Below the pieces are notes generated by a model. It had not been told where the DNA came from and made no database searches. It saw nothing but the letters and a program-made list of their open reading frames with translations. A program made the position numbers and the translations under genes. From Brevundimonas sp. A19_0 (GTDB lineage: Bacteria; Pseudomonadota; Alphaproteobacteria; Caulobacterales; Caulobacteraceae), in NCBI RefSeq assembly GCF_017744255.1, contig NZ_JAGHQP010000006.1, positions 62,001-126,000 of the forward strand: a stretch of DNA of 64,000 nucleotides, given 5' to 3'. Of this stretch, positions 1 to 8,409 are shown piece after piece (position 1 is the stretch's first letter; every line of letters begins with the position of its first letter).

Positions 1-120
1 GCGCGAGCCTGGAGCCGCGCCGCGGCGCATCTGGAGCGCGCCGCGCCGGTGCGGACGCGCCCTGGACCACCGGGCCCGATCCGGATCGACGCCGATCGGC
101 GCCGCGAACGCGACCGGTAG
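1..120 (+). CDS. Possible 3' end of an upstream gene (partial)
   Basis: Frame 1 is open from the window edge to a TAG at 118-120 and would encode a C-terminal tail of 39 residues rich in Arg, Ala and Pro, ending in a run of charged residues. It would converge on the AbiEii gene with only 4 bp between the stops. In DNA this GC-rich, open frames are common, so this is weak evidence and no function can be given. Confidence 0.3.
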   Translation, partial: ARAWSRAAAHLERAAPVRTRPGPPGPIRIDADRRRERDR

Positions 121-124
121 GCGC

Positions 125-1150
125 TCAGCCCTCGGTGGGCGCGACCGCGGCGTTGGCCCGGGCGGCCAAGTCGGCGCAGGCCTCCATCAGGGCCTCGAAC
201 GGCTCGGCGTCGTTCTGGAGCAGGCCGTCCTCGATCATCCGGCGATAGTCCTCGCCCAGCGTCTCCAGCGAGGCGCCCTCCGGCTTCAGGCGCAGTCGGC
301 CCGAAACAGCCTGGCCGTAGTCGATGACCTGGCCGTCGGCCGTCTCACGGAAGAACATCGCCTTATGGCGCGCGACCGCCGCCGCCAGCCCGCGGTCGGC
401 GATCGCCGTAGCGGCGAAGCCGGCGGCGTCGAGCCGCGCCAGATCGTGCCAGTGCCGGGAGAAGCGGTCGCCGCGCAGACGCCCTTGGGCACAGTAGACG
501 TGGGCCGCGGTGGCCTTCTCCCAGAAGGTCCGCTCGGCCGCCATCACCCGCGGCTTGGCGGCCGGAAAGACCAGCCCGGCCAGGTGCGGGGCGGCGTCAC
601 AGGTTACGGCCCGCGGCGCGCTCGGCTCGCCCGTCGCCCGCGCGCCGAACTCCAGCATCACGCTGGGCGAGACATAGCCCGTGCCGGTCCGGGTCGGCGC
701 ATAGTCGATGAAGGCCTTGGCGTCCTCCACGCGCACGGTCGCGGCGATCCCGTCGGCGGCCAGGCGCGCCTCCAGCGCCGGCCGGACCTGCGTCTCGACC
801 CACTCGGGCAGGCCTCGCCGGACCGCGTCGGACCAACGCCGTTCCTCGGCGCGACTGGCCGGGAGCGGGTCCTCCCCGGCCTCCGCCAAGGCCGGCAGCA
901 ACTGCCGAATATCGTAGGTGAGGTCGACGTCCTCGGAGAAGCGCTGGATGACGTCGTAGGCCTTGGACAGGGAGGTGCCGCCCTTGAAGACGAGGTGGTC
1001 CCCGAAGGGCGCCTCGAACAGGGCCTGCAGGGCCCAGACGACCCAGACGTCCTTCTCCAGCAGGTGGGCCGGACGGCCCGAGGCCTCGGCGGCCACGCCC
1101 AGGGCGTCGCGCCGCTCCGCCTCGGACAGGCGCAGGAAGAGCTCAGCCAT
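125..1150 (-). CDS. AbiEii-type nucleotidyltransferase toxin
   Basis: The 341-residue protein has the polymerase-beta-like nucleotidyltransferase motif of the AbiEii/AbiGii family: GGTSLSK at residues 57-63, followed by SEDVDL at 72-77, which supplies the two metal-binding aspartates. AbiE systems are bicistronic toxin-antitoxin modules that act in phage abortive infection; family members are nucleotidyltransferases whose activity stops growth. The gene starts inside the end of the AbiEi gene (8-bp overlap), so the two are probably translationally coupled. Its length suits the family and no key residue appears missing. It lies directly after the mobilization genes, which suggests a role in keeping the element or in defence. 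Confidence 0.88.
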   Translation of the reverse strand: MAELFLRLSEAERRDALGVAAEASGRPAHLLEKDVWVVWALQALFEAPFGDHLVFKGGTSLSKAYDVIQRFSEDVDLTYDIRQLLPALAEAGEDPLPASRAEERRWSDAVRRGLPEWVETQVRPALEARLAADGIAATVRVEDAKAFIDYAPTRTGTGYVSPSVMLEFGARATGEPSAPRAVTCDAAPHLAGLVFPAAKPRVMAAERTFWEKATAAHVYCAQGRLRGDRFSRHWHDLARLDAAGFAATAIADRGLAAAVARHKAMFFRETADGQVIDYGQAVSGRLRLKPEGASLETLGEDYRRMIEDGLLQNDAEPFEALMEACADLAARANAAVAPTEG

Positions 1151-1739
1151 GCGCCGCCGACCGGCTGACGGACCGGGCCAGCCAGGTCGGCAGGCGCGGC
1201 CCCACCGCCACCAGTTCCCCGAAGGCCGAGGGGCCCAGCTTGCGCTTGAGCATTTCCAGGGCCGGCTCGACCTTTTCGGGCCCGAGCCAAGCGAGCGCGC
1301 GCACCGCCTCGCCGGCGGGGCGGCCGGCGAGCAGGAGTTGCCAGGGCGGCGCGTGCTTGAACTCGACGGTCTGCTTGCCGAGGTTGAGGGTGCGATCGGG
1401 TCCGCTGGTCAGATAGACCATGCGGATCGGCACCTGGGTCGTCAGCCCCAGGGCGTTCGCCGCCGCCGCCCCGTTGGCGGCGATCACCTCGCCGCGTTGC
1501 GCCCCGACCGCTTGCACCACCTTCTCCACGGCGGGCGGCCGAACCCCGAAGCGGCTTTCCAGCGGACGGACATAGAGGCCGCGGCCGGCGCGCAGCAGCC
1601 GCCCGGCGCGCACCAGTCGCGACAGCGCCTGGTCCACGGCGGCGCGGCTGCCCAGGTGCAGCAGCGCCTTGGCGGCGATCGGCGCGCCTTCGGGGAGCGC
1701 CTGGGCGCGTTCCATGATCTGTTCGGCGAGGGCTTGCAC
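1143..1739 (-). CDS. AbiEi-type antitoxin / DUF6088 regulator
   Basis: I chose the GTG at 1739 as start. It follows an AGGAG ribosome site by 7 nt and lies just after the palindromic operator; longer reading frames would run through that operator. The 198-residue product has an N-terminal winged-helix-like region (about residues 5-60, with 'SRLVRAGRLLRAGRGLYV') and a C-terminal domain typical of AbiEi/DUF6088 proteins. In the family this protein binds inverted repeats in its own promoter and neutralises the AbiEii toxin encoded next. The 8-bp overlap with the toxin gene supports joint translation. Confidence 0.85.
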   Translation of the reverse strand: MQALAEQIMERAQALPEGAPIAAKALLHLGSRAAVDQALSRLVRAGRLLRAGRGLYVRPLESRFGVRPPAVEKVVQAVGAQRGEVIAANGAAAANALGLTTQVPIRMVYLTSGPDRTLNLGKQTVEFKHAPPWQLLLAGRPAGEAVRALAWLGPEKVEPALEMLKRKLGPSAFGELVAVGPRLPTWLARSVSRSAAHG

Positions 1740-1750
1740 GGCGATTCTCC

Positions 1751-1786
1751 TGTCAGAAACATATAGGAGTTTCTGACAGCATTCAA
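1751..1786 (-). promoter_or_regulatory. abiE promoter with palindromic operator
   Basis: A perfect inverted repeat with arms TGTCAGAAAC (1751-1760) and GTTTCTGACA (1769-1778) and an 8-nt centre covers a plausible promoter read on the minus strand: -35 TTGAAT at 1786-1781, 17-nt spacer, -10 TATGTT at 1763-1758. The start codon is at 1739. A repressor bound here would cover the -10 and spacer. AbiEi antitoxins are known to autoregulate through inverted repeats, so this is the likely site. Confidence 0.75.
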
Positions 1787-1807
1787 GAACGGCCCGCGCC
1801 CCGCAGC

Positions 1808-2824
1808 TCATCGCCGACGCTCCGGCCCGGCTGCCCCGCCATCCCGGCGCGACTTCTCGCGTCGGACGACCGCCTGCTCGAGCGCCTCCTGGCGGGTCCG
1901 CACCGGCGGCATGGCTTTGACGAACGCCTCCAGGTTCCGCGCCAGAGTCTGGTCGGCCGCCGACGGCGAGCGACGCAGCGCCAGGGCCTGGGCGACATAA
2001 TAGCGTCGGACCTTCGCCTGCCGCTGGCGCAGGGCCTCGGTCCACGGCTCGGCCGCGCCCTCCGCCATCGCCTCGCGCCAGGCGGCGCGATCCCGCTCCG
2101 AAGGCGGGCCCGTCCCCGCCTCGAACCGCTCGCGCAGCTTGCGCAGCGGCGTGCGCTCGGCCTTGCGCACCACGCCGCGGGCCCGCCGGGGCGTCGCCTC
2201 GGCTTCGATCCCGCGCGCCCGCAAGGCGGCGGCGAAGGTCTCCCGCCATTGCTGCAGATCGGCCTTGCGCGGATTGAGCCGGCGGCCGTCCTCGCCGAGC
2301 ATCCGGACCGTCAGATGCACATGCGGGTGCCGCTCGTCGGTGTGGCAGGCGAAAACGTAGGGGTGCGTCCCCCCGAAGGTGCGGGCGGCGAAGTCGCGGG
2401 CGGCGTCCTGGGTCCGGAACGCCTCCGTCCCGGGTGGCATGCTGAGCACGATCGACAGGCTGACGCTGCTGTCGCGCCGTCGGCCCGGCTCGGCGGCCAC
2501 CTCCGCCATCCAGTCCTCGGCCAACATCCGGACCGCCGCCCGCCCCTCCAGCCGCTCGCCGTCGGGGCCCTCCAGCGGCAGGGCGCCGTTGCGGGAGATG
2601 TAGAGCAGGTGGCTGGAGAGGTGGCCGCCGTCCCGGGTGCGGCCGGTGATCTTGACCACCACCTCCGGGACGCGCCGCGCGATCCGCCCCAGCCGCGCGG
2701 CGGGCGACGCCTCTCCGGACCGGAGGCTGACCCGCCCCGTCCGGTCGGTGATACGGGCCCGCCGGGGATCGATCGGCGGCCGCACCGTCTCCTCGAACCC
2801 GCGCACCTGGATGAAGTCGCTCAT
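1808..2824 (-). CDS. Relaxase/mobilization nuclease (VirD2/MobA-like)
   Basis: The 338-residue protein has the relaxase histidine triad 'DERHPHVHLTV' with His166, His168 and His170, the metal-binding motif of HUH-type relaxases that nick the transfer origin and carry the strand through a type IV system. The ATG at 2824 overlaps the stop of the MobC gene (ATGA), which decides the start over an upstream ATG. The C-terminal 120 residues are Arg-rich and charged, as in other small mobilization relaxases. Together with MobC it marks this region as conjugative or mobilizable DNA. An origin of transfer would be expected near 3,376-3,553, but I see no clear one. Confidence 0.85.
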   Translation of the reverse strand: MSDFIQVRGFEETVRPPIDPRRARITDRTGRVSLRSGEASPAARLGRIARRVPEVVVKITGRTRDGGHLSSHLLYISRNGALPLEGPDGERLEGRAAVRMLAEDWMAEVAAEPGRRRDSSVSLSIVLSMPPGTEAFRTQDAARDFAARTFGGTHPYVFACHTDERHPHVHLTVRMLGEDGRRLNPRKADLQQWRETFAAALRARGIEAEATPRRARGVVRKAERTPLRKLRERFEAGTGPPSERDRAAWREAMAEGAAEPWTEALRQRQAKVRRYYVAQALALRRSPSAADQTLARNLEAFVKAMPPVRTRQEALEQAVVRREKSRRDGGAAGPERRR

Positions 2825-3375
2825 CCCGCCGCGTCCCAATAGCCGAGGTCGCCCTCGAAGGCGGCGCGAAGGCCGCGCAGCTGATCGCGGATCTGATCGG
2901 CCAAGCCCTCCATCTGCGCGATCTCCAGGTCGAGCACCCGGCCGGGCAGGACCGCCGCGTTCAGGGCGCGGGCGATCTGGTTGACGTTGACGCCGATGCG
3001 CCGCAGTTCGCGCTGCACGCCGATGAAGGCCTGGGCCGACGGCGGCGTCAGCTGCGGCCGGTCATGCAAGCGCCGGCGCAGCAAGGCCACGGCCCACTGC
3101 GTGCGGCTGAGCCCCACGCGCCGCGCTTCCCGCTCCAGGGCGGCGCGGTCCGCCTCGGTCAGTCGCAGGGTCAGCTTGGCGCACGTCGGCCCGCCTCGGC
3201 GAATGGCCACCCCGTCGCCCGCGCCCGCCGCCGCCTCCTCGATGACCCGGCGCAGCAGCCGCGAGCGCCCGCCCCGGCCGGCGGCGACGGCGTCGAACCG
3301 GGCGGCGAGATCGTCGTCGAGCCTGACGCTGAAGTGGGGCAAGGGAGCGGTCTCTGTGTGACATTGCCGGCGCAA
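2821..3375 (-). CDS. MobC-like relaxosome accessory protein
   Basis: The 184-residue protein has two ribbon-helix-helix-like stretches near the N-terminus ('HFSVRLDDDLAARFDAV', about 14-30; 'KLTLRLTEADRAALEREA', about 67-84) and the MobC signature IGVNVNQIARALN at 127-139. MobC proteins help the relaxase open DNA at the transfer origin. The gene overlaps the relaxase start by 4 bp. The true start may be a later TTG just before PHFSVRLDDD, since the residues before it are not family-like. Confidence 0.82.
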   Translation of the reverse strand: MRRQCHTETAPLPHFSVRLDDDLAARFDAVAAGRGGRSRLLRRVIEEAAAGAGDGVAIRRGGPTCAKLTLRLTEADRAALEREARRVGLSRTQWAVALLRRRLHDRPQLTPPSAQAFIGVQRELRRIGVNVNQIARALNAAVLPGRVLDLEIAQMEGLADQIRDQLRGLRAAFEGDLGYWDAAG

Positions 3376-3553
3376 AGCCTATCCTGCCCTAGACCGCGAT
3401 CCCCCTCGCCCCGTAGGTCTCCGGTGCTCCCCGCCCTCCCCTCGGCGACCGCAAAGGCGCCCGCTCGCCCGCCGCCCTGAAGGGCGCCCCCAGCCGGGCG
3501 CAAGCACCGATTTCAAAGCCAGACCAACTGAATTCGCGGCGCGCTCTGGGCCA

Positions 3554-4279
3554 TCACGGGTGAGGCCGAAGCCGCTTGAGAGTAACGCGCGTCTCTGGAG
3601 TCATTCCGAAAAAGCGCGTGGCCAGATCGGGCGAGATCGTTTGGCTGATCGGCCCTGGAATGACGGACATCAGAAGCTGCAGGGCTGGGTTCAGACGCCG
3701 CGCGTCCCAGTCCAGCGCCGCCATCAGATTCGGCACATTGCCGCTATCCAGTTCGAGCGCCTTGGCGGCCAGCGTCGCCGCATCGTCTTGGGGCGACACA
3801 CCCTTCACCACCGGATCGAACAACGCGAACAGCGGATAGAGCGGCCGCACGCTTCGAACAGGATGACCTGACGCCGCTGTCGTGGAGGCTAATCCAAAGG
3901 CGCTGAGTTCTGCGGCGGCATCCTCAAGGTCCCGCACGGAGACATCCGGAAACGCCACACGAATCGCGTCAAACGTCACCGGGTCTTCAAGACCAAACTC
4001 TGAGGTTTCCACCAGCCACACCGCCAGGGCCGAGGCCTCGACGGACATCCGGAACTTCGGATTGTGCAGGGCCTCAAGGGCCTGAAGCCGGGCCTCGTGA
4101 TCATTGCTCGCGTCGGTGACGGCGTCACGCCAAGTTTCGACATCCTTCTGGAACTGAGACGGATGGGTCGTCTGGTAGAGACGGCTCAAGGCGGCGGTGA
4201 CCGGAGTGAACTGAGTGACGGCCTCAGCCACCGCTCGCCACAGCGCCCGATCGAGGTTTTCCTTCGGCGCGTCGATCAT
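3554..4279 (-). CDS. Hypothetical protein, partner of the Cas2-fold-like gene
   Basis: A 241-residue protein I do not recognise. It looks soluble and largely helical, with no signal peptide, membrane segment or clear catalytic motif. The ATG at 4279 lies 1 nt after the stop of the upstream gene (4,281-4,658), so the two are surely co-transcribed. The C-terminus carries an Arg/Lys-rich tail. Its setting between mobilization genes and a divergent DUF3800-like operon suggests an accessory or defence role, which is inference only. Confidence 0.7.
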   Translation of the reverse strand: MIDAPKENLDRALWRAVAEAVTQFTPVTAALSRLYQTTHPSQFQKDVETWRDAVTDASNDHEARLQALEALHNPKFRMSVEASALAVWLVETSEFGLEDPVTFDAIRVAFPDVSVRDLEDAAAELSAFGLASTTAASGHPVRSVRPLYPLFALFDPVVKGVSPQDDAATLAAKALELDSGNVPNLMAALDWDARRLNPALQLLMSVIPGPISQTISPDLATRFFGMTPETRVTLKRLRPHP

Positions 4280-4280
4280 C

Positions 4281-4658
4281 TCAATCTTCGAGCCTGGCGT
4301 CGCCGAAGGTGCGGGTGGTTCCGACCGCCGTGACCGACAGGAAGTCGACCCTCTTCTCGAGCGGTACGCTCAGAAGGGTCAGCAAGGTCGCGCTAGTGCG
4401 ACGGCTCCTCACCTTCCAGACCGAGGTGGACAGGTGCCACTTGGCGCCGGCGAGCGCCTCAATGCGCTTGAGCAAGGCGTTTCGACGCTCGTCGTAGGTC
4501 CCCTTGCCGGGGACATCGGCCGCCTTGATCCGAAAAGTCACCAGGAAGGACTTCGGCTCGCCCGTGAGAAGACGCTCGCTTTCCTGGATCTTCGCCACGA
4601 CGTCGTCGCGTGGCACGGCGAGCTTACGTTTGAGCGCTTCCTGGAAACGGTCGGTCAT
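4281..4658 (-). CDS. Cas2-fold (SinR-like) small protein
   Basis: The 125-residue protein has, from about residue 37, a beta strand 'SFLVTFRI', a helix with 'YDERRNALLKRIEAL', then 'AKWHLSTSVWKVRS' and a C-terminal strand 'DFLSVTAV'. This strand-helix-strand order with a tryptophan before the second strand resembles SinR-family and Cas2-like ferredoxin-fold proteins, which include small nucleases. There are no cas1 genes or CRISPR repeats nearby, so a CRISPR role is unlikely. It leads a two-gene operon divergent from 4,788-6,625. Family assignment is from pattern only. Confidence 0.55.
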   Translation of the reverse strand: MTDRFQEALKRKLAVPRDDVVAKIQESERLLTGEPKSFLVTFRIKAADVPGKGTYDERRNALLKRIEALAGAKWHLSTSVWKVRSRRTSATLLTLLSVPLEKRVDFLSVTAVGTTRTFGDARLED

Positions 4659-4760
4659 CGGGAATCCCTCTCTTGGGTCAACGAGCCGATCACGTTCACC
4701 GCTCTACCCCTAGTCGCATATGGGTGCGCCGACGACCGACCGAAACGATGCATTGCGACT

Positions 4761-4789
4761 CATATTGAAATATGATTTCATTTCGATAT
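4761..4789 (+). promoter_or_regulatory. AT-rich nested inverted repeats in the divergent promoter region
   Basis: In otherwise GC-rich DNA, the bases just before the ATG at 4788 hold CATATT/AATATG (4761-4766/4769-4774), GAAAT/ATTTC (4767-4771/4775-4779) and a wider pair ATATTGAAAT/ATTTCGATAT (4762-4771/4780-4789, 9 of 10 paired). The intergenic region (4,659-4,787) separates two divergent operons, so a repressor binding here could control both. The binding protein is unknown; the small helix-turn-helix-like domain of the 4,788 gene product is a candidate. Confidence 0.5.
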
Positions 4790-5483
4790 GAAGCTGAGCG
4801 AACTGCTGCCGATCGTCGCCTCCACCTTGGGGCTGCCCCCCGCGTCCGTGAGGGTGCTAGGCGCCCACCTTCGCAAGCATGGGCTGATCACCCGCGGCGG
4901 CAGGGGCCGAGGCGGAGCCGAGATGACGCCGACTGATCTCACCAACCTGCTCCTGGCCGCCATGTCGGGCGGACAGGCGAAGGATGCCCACCTCGCCGTT
5001 ATCCGGTTGCGGGAGGCTTCGGTCGATCCCCGCTCGGAGCGCCAGGACGAACCGGCGCGTCCGATCGAGGACCACCCGATGTTCATGCGCCCTCATCAAC
5101 TGGGCGAGGCGTTGGATGCGATCTTTCTGAGCTACGCCGCCGAGGACGAGTTCAACGACGAGGGCTACGGCTTCCCCATCACCAACATGTTCCTGACAGT
5201 GCACTCGCCGCACACCCTCTGCTACGAGGCCGATCTCTGGCTGGACAATGGCAGCGAGGATTGGACGTTGCGCTATCATCGCAATCACCCGGACTTCGAC
5301 GACCTCCCCAGAGACCAGTGGCAGGAAACGGCGCGGGGCCTGGTCGCAGGCAAGGGCGATCTCGCGTTCACGGCCCGTGTGACCTCGAACACCTTCTACG
5401 AACTGGCCGAGGCCCTGGGCCAATCCGCAGGAGAAGAGGCCAATCGCCGCCTGGCCGCGGTCCTGGACCGGCGGTCGGCATGA
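4788..5483 (+). CDS. Hypothetical protein with possible N-terminal winged-helix domain
   Basis: The 231-residue protein begins with a segment (about residues 1-60, 'LSELLPIVASTLGLPPASVRVLGAHLRKHGLI') that reads like a small DNA-binding helical domain. It continues with an acidic region that I do not recognise. The TGA overlaps the ATG of the DUF3800-like gene, so the two form an operon. The start codon lies inside an AT-rich inverted repeat, which would fit autoregulation by this protein. No membrane segment or signal peptide is visible. Confidence 0.68.
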   Translation: MKLSELLPIVASTLGLPPASVRVLGAHLRKHGLITRGGRGRGGAEMTPTDLTNLLLAAMSGGQAKDAHLAVIRLREASVDPRSERQDEPARPIEDHPMFMRPHQLGEALDAIFLSYAAEDEFNDEGYGFPITNMFLTVHSPHTLCYEADLWLDNGSEDWTLRYHRNHPDFDDLPRDQWQETARGLVAGKGDLAFTARVTSNTFYELAEALGQSAGEEANRRLAAVLDRRSA

Positions 5484-6625
5484 CCTCCGATCAATCACCC
5501 TTGGGCGCCCGCACAATCGACGTGGACGAGATGCGGAATCCCGTCATCGCGATGCATGACCTGATCAACGTCGATACAGCCTACACCGTCTACTACGACG
5601 AGACGAACAACATCCGGCGGCTCCACGTGACGCCGGAGGGGCTGAACGTCGGCGATCCGAAATGCTTTGTCCTTGGTGGCATCGCCTACGACGGTCCGAT
5701 GCGCGATCTGGGGTTCGACCGCCTGAGCTCAGCGCTCCGGCTCCAGCCCTCCGCCAAGGAGCTGAAGTTCTCCCACTTGGCCAAGGGCGACTTCCTCGAT
5801 GTGCTGGGCGCCTCCAAGGTCGCAACACTGTTAGAATGGCTGAACGCGGAGGGACTGTTCATCCACTATGAGGCGCTCGATCCGCTCTACTGGTCGACGG
5901 TTGATATCGTGGATTCGATCCTGGCTGAGGACGACGAGAACCCGATCCTGATGATGATGGGGCCGGCGCTGAAAAACGATCTGCACGGAGTCCTGCGCGC
6001 GGACCTCACGTGCATGATCGACCTCTTCCAGCGCTACACCTATCCGAACGTCGGCCGGGACCGGCGAAAAGCCTTCATCTCAGAACTGCTGGACGCGCTC
6101 GAGGCGCATCGCGACGAGATGGAACATTTCAGCTTCCAGATGCTGAAGGGCTTGCTGCAGATCGGCCTCCGGCTGGACCGATTGCCCTTCCTTGAGGAGG
6201 AACGACCTAACGTCCTCATCGATGAGTTCAGCACCTTCTACCTTCACCGCCTCTGCTTGCTGAAGAACGCACAGCATGTGCTCGATACGGAGCCGGTCAT
6301 CATCGATCGGCTGGAGGCGATGCCGCTGACCCTGGCCGGCGCGCCCTTCCGGAACTTCCGCTTTGTGGCCCGATCCGAAGATGAGCCTGGCGTGCAGATT
6401 TCCGACGCCATCGTCGACCTGGTCGGAAAATTCTACAGCTGGATCATCGCGGCCGAGATGGGCGACGTGGTGCAGGCGCGAAGGTCGTTGTCTCCTCGAC
6501 AGGAGGCGGGCCGAAAGAACCTTCGGCGCCTCGTCGATCGCTCGATCGGGCAGACGCCCGCCTTCGCGCACCGCGTGATGAGTCTAGCCGACCAGTACAA
6601 GGCTGACCGGTTCCTGGAGGGCTGA
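5480..6625 (+). CDS. DUF3800-like protein
   Basis: The ATG at 5480 overlaps the previous stop (ATGA) and gives 381 residues. 'VYYDETNNIRR' at about residues 37-47 followed by 'CFVLGGIAY' is the typical first strand of DUF3800 proteins, which are predicted to have an RNase H-like fold with acidic catalytic residues (Asp40 and Glu41 here). Later acidic residues in 'VLIDEFSTFY' and 'GVQISDAIVDLVG' fit the rest of such an active site. DUF3800 genes are frequent in mobile elements and defence islands, but their function is not settled. It forms an operon with the gene at 4,788. Confidence 0.75.
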   Translation: MTSDQSPLGARTIDVDEMRNPVIAMHDLINVDTAYTVYYDETNNIRRLHVTPEGLNVGDPKCFVLGGIAYDGPMRDLGFDRLSSALRLQPSAKELKFSHLAKGDFLDVLGASKVATLLEWLNAEGLFIHYEALDPLYWSTVDIVDSILAEDDENPILMMMGPALKNDLHGVLRADLTCMIDLFQRYTYPNVGRDRRKAFISELLDALEAHRDEMEHFSFQMLKGLLQIGLRLDRLPFLEEERPNVLIDEFSTFYLHRLCLLKNAQHVLDTEPVIIDRLEAMPLTLAGAPFRNFRFVARSEDEPGVQISDAIVDLVGKFYSWIIAAEMGDVVQARRSLSPRQEAGRKNLRRLVDRSIGQTPAFAHRVMSLADQYKADRFLEG

Positions 6626-6665
6626 CGCCGGCCGAAGGCACCCGGCCGGCGTGGGCGCCGTCGCC

Positions 6666-7553
6666 TCACGGTGACGCAGCAGGCTGCAGCGCCTGAAGCC
6701 AGGCCACGCCGCGCTGGGCGTGCGCCGCCGCCGAAACGATGAAGCGCTTGTCGCCGCGCAGCACCTTGAGCCAGTGGTCGAGGTAGGCAGCGTGGTCCTC
6801 GCGCGGCTCGAGCGCCAGCCCGAGGTCGGCGCAGAGGAAGGCGGCGCCGAGTTCGGCGACGAGCTCCTCGCGGGCGTAGGCTTGGGTCGACCGGCTGAAG
6901 TCGCGGGCGAGACGAGCGGCATGGCCCGTCCAGTGCACGCATTCATGACCCAAAGTGGCGTAGTAGGTCTGCGCGTCGTGGAACTGTTCGAACGCCGGCA
7001 TCTGCACATGGTCCGTCGATGGGACGTAGAAGGCCGAGCTGCCCCCGTGGCGAATGTCCACGCCAAGCTTCGCAAACCAAGCCTCGACCTGGGCGATCCG
7101 GGCGTCCGGATTGACGGCCGGCGCGGGCTCCGGCGCATGGCCTTTGCCCAGACCGTCGATCTGCTCGACGTTGAAGACGGTGTAGGCCTTCAGGAATGGG
7201 ATGCGGCGCAGCTTTTCCTCGCCGGCGTCGTCGGTCTCCGCGCGCGCCAGGGTGTTGGCGTAGACGACGGTGGCGCCGGTCTCACCCTTGCGGACGTGGG
7301 CGCCCAAGGCCAGGGCCTGGCGGAAGGTCATCCAAGTTGAGGCCTGGAAGCCCCGGGCCATGGCCTCGGACCAGAGCAGAAGGACGTTGATGCCGCTGTA
7401 GGCCTCGCCGTTGTGGCGGAGTGGCCGGCTGACGCTGGCCGACGATGTCCAAGGCTGGGTCCAGGGGCGAACGCCCGTCTCCAGCTGGGCGATGATCTTG
7501 TCGGTGATCCGGGCGTAGAGGTCGGGGCGAGCGGGTTCGTTGGGGCGCAACAT
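6666..7553 (-). CDS. ArdC-like antirestriction protein with zinc metalloprotease domain
   Basis: The 295-residue protein has the N-terminal single-strand DNA-binding domain of ArdC (residues about 8-125, 'LYARITDKIIAQLETGVRPW') and a C-terminal metallopeptidase domain with HECVH at 203-207 and a downstream Glu in 'EELVAELGAAF'. ArdC proteins protect incoming DNA from restriction during conjugation. This fits its place near relaxase, MobC and DUF736 genes, a common set in alphaproteobacterial conjugative elements. Length and motifs are complete. Confidence 0.9.
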   Translation of the reverse strand: MLRPNEPARPDLYARITDKIIAQLETGVRPWTQPWTSSASVSRPLRHNGEAYSGINVLLLWSEAMARGFQASTWMTFRQALALGAHVRKGETGATVVYANTLARAETDDAGEEKLRRIPFLKAYTVFNVEQIDGLGKGHAPEPAPAVNPDARIAQVEAWFAKLGVDIRHGGSSAFYVPSTDHVQMPAFEQFHDAQTYYATLGHECVHWTGHAARLARDFSRSTQAYAREELVAELGAAFLCADLGLALEPREDHAAYLDHWLKVLRGDKRFIVSAAAHAQRGVAWLQALQPAASP

Positions 7554-7621
7554 GGCGGCCTCCGTGAAAGGATGTTGGGAAGGAGACGGCGGCGCCGGGG
7601 TCGGCGCCGCCGCGGCTCAGG

Positions 7622-7918
7622 TCAGCGGGACCAGATCAGGCTGTGTCCGCCCTCGACCTCGACCAGGGAGGCGTAGATCGGAGCGGGGAAGCTGGGATCG
7701 TCGAGCTTGACCGACAGGTATTCGCGGTTCTCGCGGGACGTCTTCTTCCAGGCGGCGCCGAACTCGGTCTGACCGGAGAAGATGCGGAAGTCGGGGGCCT
7801 TCTCGTCGGTCTTTTCGTTGGCGCGCAGCTGGGCCGCCTTGACGTTGAGGGTGAGGGTCTTGATCGAACCGCTATAGCTGCCGTCCGCTTGCTGGGTGAA
7901 GGTGCCGATGGTGGCCAT
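7622..7918 (-). CDS. DUF736 family protein
   Basis: The product (98 residues from the ATG at 7918, preceded by a GGAGAG ribosome site) begins '[20 protein letters not shown]', the hallmark start of DUF736 proteins. It ends in a strand-rich region '[20 protein letters not shown]'. DUF736 proteins are small beta-rich proteins found almost only on alphaproteobacterial plasmids and conjugative elements. Their role is unknown. The upstream ArdC gene supports the element context. Confidence 0.9.
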   Translation of the reverse strand: MATIGTFTQQADGSYSGSIKTLTLNVKAAQLRANEKTDEKAPDFRIFSGQTEFGAAWKKTSRENREYLSVKLDDPSFPAPIYASLVEVEGGHSLIWSR

Positions 7919-8409
7919 GGAAGTCTCTCCTTGCTGTCGGGCCACGCCTGCCGCGGCCTCGATGGCGATCGGTGGACCGGAAGCCGGCCGGCCCGCAGGG
8001 CGAGCGCAGCGAGCGCCCGCAGCGGAGCGGAGGACCGGGAGAGCGGTTTTCTTGTCTCGCGAGGAAGGCCGCAGGCCGGGGAAGAAAATCGATCGACCGG
8101 TTGCGAAGCTGGCCGGGCTTCGGTCAGATCAGGCCATAGAGAGGCCGCGCAGGCGGCGGTGCTGCCAAGAAGAGCTTTGGCCGGCGCGGGAGTTGCCCGA
8201 ACGCGACGGCTGAGCGGGACGGTTCCAACCCTCGAAGCGAAACCCCCACGCCGGCTCAATCCCGGTAAACGCACAACGAAGACATGCCGCCTCCAGATCG
8301 AGGAGATCAGTTCCGATGGCCGCAAGCGGACGACAGCAGCCTGCCCAGGGCTTGAAAGCGAACTGCAGGCGCCCCTAGGCTGACCACCCAGCGGAACTGG
8401 TTCGACCTC
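7919..8409. other. Gene-free region between DUF736 and the methyltransferase-HNH gene
   Basis: About 490 bp with no convincing gene; open frames here have no family-like composition. It holds GC-rich imperfect repeats around 7,970-8,030 built from GCGAGCGCAGCGAGCG-like units and GGCCGG runs. A similar GGACCGG/GCCGGCCGG-rich style returns in the gap at 25,640-25,870. Part of the right half must hold the promoter for the gene at 8,410, but no good -35/-10 pair stands out. Confidence 0.5.

Noticed and set aside
4281-4658. A CRISPR-associated cas2
   Set aside because: There is no cas1, no repeat array and no other cas gene in the window. The fold similarity alone fits SinR-like proteins.
7919-8409. 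Open frames on both strands in the gap between DUF736 and the methyltransferase-HNH gene
   Set aside because: They have no family-like composition, lack ribosome sites and overlap GC-rich repeats; open frames are expected by chance at this GC content.
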